DNA of 64,000 nt from assembly GCF_000004075.3 (NCBI RefSeq), contig NC_026658.2, positions 17,658,075 through 17,722,074 of the forward strand, read 5' to 3'. The notes under the pieces are model-generated. The model was not told the origin of the DNA. It searched no databases and saw nothing but the letters and a program-made list of their open reading frames with translations. Shown here one piece after another: positions 56,201 through 64,000 of the stretch. How positions within the stretch are numbered: position 1 is the stretch's first letter; each line of letters opens with the position of its first letter. The translations under genes were made by a program, and so were the position numbers. This DNA comes from Cucumis sativus (Eukaryota; Streptophyta; Magnoliopsida; Cucurbitales; Cucurbitaceae).

Positions 56201-59200
56201 AGTCAAATAAAAAAGTATCACATTCATAGATCTATGATCTATTAGACTAGCACAGTAGGTTAATAGTCAAATACAATTTTTTATTTGACAATTAACTATA
56301 TTAATTACAACAATAAATATTGACATTGGTTGTGTTCGTGATCTATGTTAATAGTTAATAAATTTAAGTAATTTTTAACTTATTTCGACCTCAAAGGCAT
56401 TTATTAAACTTTTCAATAGTTCAAGAGTATTTTAAAACAAAACTTTAACGATTTCCATCTGTTTTTTTTAAGGGCAATTTTTAAACAGTTGAAAATTTAG
56501 GAGTATTTTTTACACAAACCCTAAAGTTCAGGGGCATTTTTGTAATTTAACCTATATTTTCCTTTCAGATACCAACTACATGCAGAATGAGCAATATTAT
56601 ATTAGTTAAGGAAGAAATTATAACATGGAGAAATCTAAGCCAAATTTTAAATAGAACGCACCATTTTAGCTGATGAGATTGTAAAGCCTCTCCAATCATC
56701 TGCTTGAGAACAGCTCCTGAACGAATGACAGATGCACTGAACTGAAGGACAATGTATTAGACACAGTAAAGTTCATATTTTTAATAAGAAACAATATTTG
56801 TATCTATAATCCATCAGTCAAAAAAGGAGTTACTACAGACGATGGGGTAGTGGAAACCACCACCATAAGGAATACATTGCAGAAAAATGCAAATTAGCAT
56901 TACCTCAAAAACCCTGAAACCATGCTCTTCAGCACAGGCATGAACGGCTGCAGATTTCCCACTCTGCAACCATATAGAAACATTAGAACCAAAGAGGGAA
57001 AAAAAATCATAAACAACTAAGAGAATCGGTTCCCATATTCATAACCTTCAATCTTAAGAGAGATGTGGGATCTACAGCATCAAAAGTAATAAGCCTATAT
57101 TGCACAGTTTAAATTGAGAATAACAATGAGTTCTTCTAAAAATTACTTCCCCAAAGGTAAGAGAATATCAGGATCCCAATTAAGGAGGCAAGCAAAAATA
57201 GACAATGTAACTGGAAACTATACCATATAAACCACCAATTTGAAACTCAAAGAAATCTACGAAGTTGCTGGAGGAAAACCTAAATCAAAGACTTACATTT
57301 TCCATTAAACTTCTTGACTATTTGCATCTCTAATTTTTTTCAGTTCCTAATCAATTTTGGTCCCCATTTATTTGTAGAAAAGGAATTAAAAAGAGACAAA
57401 AGTAATTTCTGCACACCCCAGGTTAAACTGTTTCAATGAAAACTACAAATTACAAGGAAAAAACGTAAATGATCAGGTGATGATAGTGAGTTTCTGCATA
57501 CCCCAGATGATCCCGTGACAAGAAGAACGTTTTTCAGGCCATCCTCTTCATCTGGACTCTCATAGTCAGAATCACTTTGGGAACAGTAACCATTGTTATC
57601 TTGCTTCTGAAATTTCTTCCCTCCAGCAAAATCTTTTTTCTTCTGTGAATTTCTTTCATACCAGAGGTGTAGCCACTCACTCAAGAACTTGACTGATTCG
57701 AGATTACCACATACCTGCAAAACCATGTGTCAAAAAATGGATGATAAAAGAAAACAGAAACTAGAAAGCTTAGTTGCTAAAACGGATTGGGTACCAACCT
57801 CCATGGCCGTCCTTGGCTGATACTTATATGTCCATAAACAATTTTTGGAATGGCTTTGACAACGAAGATAGTAGGACTGCATTCTATTATTATAAAACAA
57901 CTTTTAAAATTCCAGGATGAATAATAGGAGAGAAGCAAGAAGAAAATTAACCATATATGATTCAAGGAAGATCATAATCATCTCTCCAGAGAGAAAAAAG
58001 ATACCTATTGAAAACTACCAATCAAATGTTGAAACATTTAGAAATGCAAAGAGCATTCATAAGGATGAATGATGCATTAATTGAACAACGATAATATAAT
58101 CCAAGAAACTATAAAGATAGAAAACTACAAGTTTCCTTATATAAAGTATGAAACGACCTGACTTCAAGTTTGCTTGTCAATAATACTAACACTAACATTT
58201 GCAGGCAGCGTCATACACTGAAGCCATAAATCTTGGCAGCACTCAAATTATGGCTCAAACTCAACAGTTCTACATGACATGCTTCTTCCACATCTCAGTT
58301 CAATCAATTGCCACAGTAATATAAAAAGACCCTATAAAAAGAAGCATGAGAGCTGGCCAAATATGCTAAAATTCAACCCACAACCCACTACATGCAAAAT
58401 TTTAAACTGAGTTGTAGAACTTTCAACTTTCGATTCAGAATGTTTATTGTTTGTGGAGGGTAAACTTATAGTGTGGAACTGGTAGCGTTTGAGAGCATAG
58501 TTAGAGCAGGCAGAGTTGGGGTGGGGGGTGGCGGAGATGTTAATCAAAACTCATGGTTCTCTAAAGAGAGATCAAAGAACTTAATTATTCATAACAATAA
58601 TAACCTGTCCTGAAGAAATCTACTTTGATGCTCGGGAATTGGCCTTGCTTCAAAATCACTAATCCCGCGTGTTTTATTCAGGTTATCATCCTGGCAATAA
58701 TTCACAAGAAAGAGATGATAAGGTCAAAAGGAGACATTGGCAGCTACAAGTAAGAGAAGAAAGAAAGGAAACACTTGAATGCAGGATGAAATATACCATT
58801 TTTGAACTACTTAGGAGGTGATGGAGCATTGTCTCCTGGTCAACATCCACACTGTATACACTTGACGTTAACTCTTTAAGGCATTCTTGTTTGATGGAAT
58901 TATGATCCACGGGCTCCTCAATTGCACCATTAGCAGAATCGGAGGGTGCCAACACAATTGGAAGATCGTCTAAACTTAAAGACTTTATTGAGCTTTCACA
59001 TACTGATGAACAAGTTTTTTGTAACGTATGAACATTATGTATAATATTTCTGTCAGTGAATGTCCAGTTTTTCCAGTCTAGAGATAGTTCATCATCCTGC
59101 ATGGTATTATCAATATTATCACCCTGGAGGAAAAATAAAAGATCTACCCTTCAACATTTTGAGGAGAGTGCTTAGCAAGAGCAGTGGGCTACCAAAGTGT

Positions 59201-60395
59201 TAAATATATATTATTAGATAGTACTATCTCACAAACATATTTACAAAAAAAAATTGCATGCGCAAAACTTCACAAATTGTCTGTGGCAGAATTTCATATT
59301 TTTTGCAGCTTGACGAAGTTATGACAAGAAAAACCATACCCCAGTTTCTTCAAAAACGTGGATTGGATTACAATCAGTTCCAGTTTCCTTTTTCTCAACA
59401 GTGTACCCTCTCTCTGCCGATTGAGTTGCCTCCTGACCTTTCTTCCCTGCTTTCAGGGATGAAAAGAAGGGATGCATTTGCCTTCCTGCAAACATCCGTG
59501 AATTTTCCTGGTGATACGAATACAGTTTAGGGATGGAGATTTAATTGTTCAATATCACGACATTAAACAAATATATAAGCAATAATCATTCCGTAGAATG
59601 ACTCCTAATTTACGGGTGGGCATTCCAAAATTGAGATATAAACTCAGATCTCTACGGGTAACACGTTGTGAGAACACAAAATAGCATCTATTAGAACACA
59701 AGTTCACGGTTGACAGGCGGAACTAGAAATTGTGAGAGTTCAACAACAAACTATGTAACTGACCTCTCTGGTCATTTTGGCCTCCAGACGCAAGTCGGGA
59801 ATTGTTGGAGTTGTCTCTTCAAAATTCAAAATTTTCTTTGGCGTCAAGTTTACTGCTCGCTTTTCCTTCGCCTGTTGAATGTAGAACATAATTATGTCAC
59901 CTTAGAGATTATTATAGTTTGATGTCGAGGTGCAGAACTATTCTAATTTGAATTTCCCAGAAAACAAAAAATAATAGAAGGCACATCATATATCGTATTC
60001 CAGTGCCTAATTGCAACAGTATCCCAGTTCCCAGCACAAACATCAAGTAATTTAGTCTAAATGGACTAATCCCAGGCCTATTAACAAGTATTATGAAATT
60101 AAAGTAGTAATTTATCTAATTAAATCCAATTCACCTTCTTTGAGCTTCGCGATTGAGGCGTCGTCTTCCCCTTCGACTTCCTTTTCTTCTTGCCCTGACT
60201 ACCGCATAATTCCTCCTCCTCGCGGCAATTGTTCACCTCCTCCCGATCGACTCCATTCTCCTCCTGATCTTGAGGCTTGTGAGGAAGCAGCGTAGACTGA
60301 ACCAGTTTACGTGGAACAGTTCGGAGCTCCCGTTTGGCGGTCTCAGTGGCACCAACTTCCGTCGCATTCACGGATTGCAGAGGCGGAGTGTCCAT
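50970..60395 (-). CDS. ELG1/ATAD5-like AAA+ protein (At1g77620 ortholog candidate)
   Basis: Likely the large subunit of an alternative clamp loader that unloads PCNA after replication. Sixteen minus-strand exons give 1212 residues: 60135-60395, 59764-59871, 59340-59507, 58797-59123, 58605-58690, 57799-57853, 57502-57714, 56904-56963, 56662-56741, 53701-54020, 53532-53623, 53326-53452, 51868-53018, 51518-51804, 51172-51363, 50970-51081. All phases agree. Seen: basic KKKRKSKGK near residue 70, LWTYKYQPRTAMEVCGN, Walker A TGSSGSGKSA (402-411, split by intron 7), the RFC-like RSG motif after FSASVI, and Walker B ILLEDVDIIF (524-533). Intron 9 (2.64 kb) carries nested mobile elements. Exons 6 and 10 and the exon 15 donor rest on phase and family wording. 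Confidence 0.9.
53217..53242. repeat. G26 homopolymer in intron 12 of the ELG1-like gene
   Basis: Twenty-six consecutive G on the + strand (C on the gene's sense strand), directly after GTGTGTGAGAGAGAGA. It is 84 bp from exon 12. Confidence 0.9.
54211..54280. repeat. 35-bp tandem duplication inside the left arm
   Basis: CTTTGTGGTTTGTGTCAAAA plus the following 15 bases occurs at 54211-54245 and 54246-54280, differing only in the last base. Confidence 0.9.
54546..54695 (+). repeat. 5' LTR of the TRIM
   Basis: 150 bp, begins TATTAATATAATTAG and ends AAAATCAACA. It differs from the 3' LTR at two positions (ATTATTATGG against ATTATTCTGG, and CTACGAAAT against CTACTAAAT). Confidence 0.93.
54696..54707 (+). 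other. Primer-binding site of the TRIM (tRNA-iMet)
   Basis: TGGTATCAAAGC starts directly after the LTR's final CA; one base from the usual TGGTATCAGAGC. Confidence 0.9.
54746..54782. repeat. Short perfect hairpin in the TRIM leader
   Basis: TCTGCCTCCGTTGAT and its reverse complement ATCAACGGAGGCAGA are separated by about five bases. It lies about 40 bases after the primer-binding site, where retroelement RNAs often carry dimerisation or packaging structure; that role is inference. Confidence 0.75.
55682..55831 (+). repeat. 3' LTR of the TRIM
   Basis: 150 bp, same ends as the 5' LTR, directly after the purine tract GAGGGAGGG. Confidence 0.93.
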
Positions 60396-60574
60396 GAATT
60401 GACCCCAAATTGTGAATGTTCCGATGAGTGAAAATTAGGAACTAGGGTTTTGAGAAAATTGAAGAATCTGTGAGAGTGAGGTTAAGCATTGTTGGAAAGG
60501 AAACGTGATCCGAAGTAGAGCAAGAACCCCGGAGGGGAAAAGGGAACAAAAATTGGAGGGAATCACTTCGTTTG

Positions 60575-60583
60575 TTCCCGCGC
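60575..60583 (-). promoter_or_regulatory. E2F-like site upstream of the ELG1-like gene
   Basis: TTCCCGCGC (GCGCGGGAA on the gene's strand), one base short of the TTTSSCGC consensus, 180 bp upstream of the ATG. E2F sites are typical of plant S-phase replication genes. Confidence 0.35.
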
Positions 60584-61724
60584 TCACGATCTACCGTATC
60601 TTTTTAACTCCTTATTAATTAAATCTATAGTTCTTAATACTAATACTATGATCTACCAGATTTTCATATTATTTTATTTATTTATTTTAACGAACTAGAG
60701 ATATTTATGGAACAAAGTAAATCAATCACATTTCTTTCAATTTTGTTTTATAGATACTCTATTTTTTTTTGTTTGTTAGGAAAAAAATATAGATATATGA
60801 TCCCGGTGACATTTTGCTACATTTGTAAATATTTTAACGAGTTTTGTCATTTAAAATAACTATTTCTTCGTGCACAAGGAACCACAACTTCATCTCATAA
60901 TAGGGAGATTAAAAAATCCAAACAAAAAATGAATTTAATATAGCAAAATGCATCAATTTATGGGTCACTTATAAAGTCTCTAGGAACAAAATAAATATCT
61001 TTAGGGGTCATGAATTGAGAGAATTGGGATGAAAACAACGTTATTGAAAATTATTGATGCCCAAGGATAATAAGTATAGGAACAAGATTGCTGAAAATTA
61101 AGAATGTTTGAGTTTTGGTGGCGGATGAGAATGTATGAAATTAATGTTTTTGTATTTCATTTGTAAAATTAATCATCAAAACTTTATAAATTTTTATTAA
61201 TTGATAAACAATTGACCTAATTCAAATTTATGAGAAATTTTAATTATTTAGCTATCAAATAATAGTATTAATTAAATATGAGTTTTTAAAAAGTATAAAA
61301 ATAAATTAAAATATTTATTAGCTATATCAAAAAAAATTTAATTTTATTTAGTGATATTCTTCTTGTTTCTTATTAATAGAATCTGAAATTTAGCTATAAC
61401 TAACCGGTAAATATTTAGTCAAATTTACTATTTTTTACCATTTTTCAATTAAATAATTAATTGACAACTATTTATAAAATGAGTAATTTGATGAATTTAT
61501 ATAATCGTCAAATGAAATAATTAATTGATGATAAACTAATTATAAAATTACTAAGAAATGAATTCATATTATATTAATCATAATCATGGTGAGTACAAAT
61601 ATAATTAATCAGTAGTGTCGGCTATTTACCATTTATTTAAAATTAAATATGAGTATATATGTATATACATAAACTAATTTATTAAATTAAAATAAAAAAG
61701 TAAGTACATATTAAATTGTTTATT

Positions 61725-61930
61725 CTCGAACAAGCACCAAACTCAACCTCTAAAAGTTTCATCCTGCCCGACAAGCACGGAGATTAGCCTTGGGAATAAG
61801 CTTTTAACTTCTCTGCTTTCTATTTCGGCCAAACAAGCATCGAAATTAGCTCGAGAACTCAATCTCTAAAGTTTTCTATTCTTCAGCTCAACTGGAAAAC
61901 ACCGAGATTAGACTCGAGATTTTGTGTGCC
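61725..61930. repeat. Degenerate direct repeats built on ACAAGCACGGAGATTAG
   Basis: Three imperfect units contain (A)CAAGCAC/CATCGAAATTAG/CACCGAGATTAG followed by CTCGAGA-like words and CTCTAAA(A)GTTT. Likely part of an old LTR; boundaries not found. Confidence 0.5.
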
Positions 61931-62020
61931 GAATATGCTGTCGAGTATAGAGAAAAAATTGTTATGGGATGTAAATATTTTGCCTAATATAAAAAATATC
62001 CAATGTATATATATATTAAT

Positions 62021-62222
62021 TTATTAAATTAGGGTAATTAAATGCTACCGTAATTTTATAAACCACACATTTTAATTTTTATGTAATTAATTTTAATAAT
62101 ATATAAAATAAAAAATTATTAAATTAGGGTAATTAAATGCTAACGTAATTTTATAAACCACAAATTTAATTTTCATATAATTAATGTAAAACAATTAATT
62201 TTAATATATATAAAATTAAAAA
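62021..62222. repeat. 95-bp tandem duplication
   Basis: TTATTAAATTAGGGTAATTA starts at 62021 and again at 62116, and each is followed by AATGCTA(C/A)CGTAATTTTATA. The second copy has a short insertion near 62183. Confidence 0.85.
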
Positions 62223-64000
62223 AATGTATTAGAAGAAAAAGAGAGTGAAAAGAAAAAACTCATAATTTTGAATCGATATATTAATATACACAAATGATGG
62301 ATGTGAATATATAAACTACTAAATTTTGTAGCAAAAAGGGAAATGAGACTCATTTTCACTTTTATTCTCATTCCAATTTCCTCACTCCAAACAGCCCTTC
62401 AAGAGCGTTCGGAGAAGGAAATGAAAAAGGGGGAAATGATTATGAAAATTGGAGGATTGTGAAAAGTAAAAGACTATGATAATTCAGGTTTAGTGAAAGA
62501 ATTACGAGGGGAATACGATGAACTTTGTTTGGGAAGGATTGCGACAAAGAAAATGTATTATTTTTTTAAAAAAATCGTAGCCTTGTATTTCTTTTAAAAA
62601 ATATGAGTCTACTATTTTTTTTAATTCGTCTTGTAAATCCAATACATGAATATTTGTTTCTTTTGTAATTTATCGAAATCACATTTTTATTGAAAAACAT
62701 GTTCCATTAGTTTTCATAAATATAATGTCAATTTTGAACATTTTGTACGTAAGCGTTTTGTGTCAATAAATTAATTGATGTGTTAGGTGCGAAAACAATT
62801 ATACCTCTTTTTTCAAATTGATGTTGTACATGTAATATCAAAAAAGCGCGAAATGTTAATGATCAATGTAAACAAACGACGAACAACATAATTGCATTGA
62901 AACGAAATGAAATATGGAAAAAAAAATATTCGGAATGCAATTAAACGGTGATGAATTAAATAAGTAATATCTTCCCTGTAATTTGTTTATAAATAGTATT
63001 GAAACAATTTTCAAATAAAATAAAATAAAACATTTTATAACAAAAATTTTAACTAGTCATATAATTTGAACTTTTACTATTTTAAATTGTTTTATGTCAT
63101 TGGATTTTTTCTAAAATTTGTTCTTTTTGGTGTGAAAATTGCTTGAAAGTTTAATATTCCAAAGTCTTCAATCTTTCAAAAGATTTTGATCTCGAGGTTG
63201 ACATGGAGAGCCTGTAGAAGTTTGAATATTTAATTATTCAGAGCTTGAGTACTTCGAGCTTCAATTCTTCATTTAATCCAATATTCTTTAAATGGATGAC
63301 AAATGTCTCTATTTATAGATAAATTTCATTGACTTTAGATGGGTTTGGGCTCATTTTCTTGTTGGGCTTGGACTTGGGACGTGAGTCAATTTATTTATTG
63401 AACCTGAATTGGATTTAGTTGAATGAACTTAATTATCCAAAATCCAATAAAAAATAATAATTATCACAATATTTGTTGTGATGATATGGTAAAATTTAAT
63501 TAACCAAAATTTCATACTCGACATAATGTTCTTTTCTTCTGCTGAAAGAACAAAACTTTGGAGCATAATGCTTCAGGTAACATTATTAGTTTCTACTATA
63601 TTTGTCATTTTCTCATGGGAATTGAATTTGGATGGTTTGGGTTGTTTTTGTTTTTGTTTATTTTCGGTTTCCTTGTTTAGACCATGTTTACTGGGAGCTT
63701 ATGTTCGGGAGAGTTTAAAAAATTAATTTTATGCCTATCAGATCTCTGTTTTTATAATGTTAATTGCCATAATTCAATTTTCACACAATATTAAAAAAAA
63801 TTTTCAATTGGTTAGGTTATTCCACGACATTAGTGAAATACAAACTAACTACACTCTATAACATAAAATTAAACGACGAAAAATCATTATACTTGATTTT
63901 GCCTCATTTGGTTGCTGGACAAGTTGTTTTAGTTTTGCCATGTCCTAAAAGAAAAAAAAAAACGATTTTGCTATATTTTAAAACGAGAACTTTAAAATTT

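Larger units (their letters stand above)
54188..56548. mobile_element. Inverted-arm (MITE-like) element in intron 9, split by a TRIM
   Basis: The left arm (54188-54440) and right arm (about 56387-56548, inverted) share AAATTAYAAAAATG at the outer end, then TTTGTGTMAAAAATAC, GTTAAAGTTTTGTTT and TTYAAAAGTTT-like blocks. Without the TRIM the element would be about 1.07 kb. No target duplication is clear, so the superfamily is open (MULE-like or foldback are candidates). A lone arm of the same family is at 22225-22460. Confidence 0.6.
60396..64000. other. ELG1-like promoter region, then AT-rich spacer to the window end
   Basis: Positions 60396-60600 are the likely leader and promoter of the ELG1-like gene, with an E2F-like site. 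Beyond that: AT-rich spacer, degenerate direct repeats at 61725-61930, a 95-bp tandem duplication at 62021-62222, and a possible LTR fragment at 63120-63470 (repeated TTCGAGCTTCAAT/GAGCTTGAG words). The + frame at 63526-63726 does not resemble any family I know. No gene is supported. Confidence 0.5.

Noticed and set aside
63526-63726. Open frame with hydrophobic residues near the window end (+)
   Set aside because: No recognisable motif, AT-rich flanks, and no splice or promoter context to support a gene.

Overview
This window reads as nuclear DNA of a dicot plant. Genes are split by many AT-rich GT-AG introns, the proteins match known plant families along their length, and the spaces between genes are very AT-rich and full of retrotransposon relics. 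Protein wording and repeat style would fit a cucurbit, but that is an impression and not a demonstration.

I could assemble eight protein-coding genes with exon phases that agree throughout. They are: the 3' two thirds of a long-chain acyl-CoA synthetase, LACS9 type (2-4083, +); an At4g08330-like CxxC protein (10526-12512, -); plastid transcription protein pTAC6/PAP8 (17976-20402, +); a small At1g77540-like GNAT acetyltransferase (24767-27510, +); a small membrane-anchored coiled-coil protein, At2g43780-like (29369-31754, +); a UDP-galactose transporter, UDP-GALT1 type (42745-45590, +); a universal-stress-protein-like protein (46221-47794, -); and a 16-exon ELG1/ATAD5-like AAA+ protein (50970-60395, -). 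There is one intact tRNA-Gln(TTG) at 14710-14781. The genes belong to unrelated processes (plastid lipid activation, plastid transcription, Golgi sugar-nucleotide transport, PCNA unloading) and are not a pathway cluster. Several correspond to near neighbours on Arabidopsis chromosome 1 (At1g77540, At1g77590, At1g77610, At1g77620), so the window looks like a conserved ancestral block expanded by repeats.

Mobile DNA: 5781-9788 is a deleted Ty1/copia element on the minus strand, whose gag is split by a 1659-bp solo LTR with a perfect 5-bp target duplication. 16630-17205 is a decayed plant-mobile-domain gene. 40322-40507 is an RNase H-like relic. Intron 9 of the ELG1-like gene holds an inverted-arm element, itself split by a young 1286-bp TRIM-like retroelement with 150-bp LTRs. 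The 11-kb space at 31755-42744 has no gene I can support, but carries a 28-bp perfect hairpin whose loop is an exact copy of a site 1.57 kb away.

I found no CRISPR array, operon, phage or novel defence-like system. The most useful oddities are the nested retroelements, the hairpin with copied loop, a GC-AG intron in LACS9, and upstream ORFs in the transporter leader.
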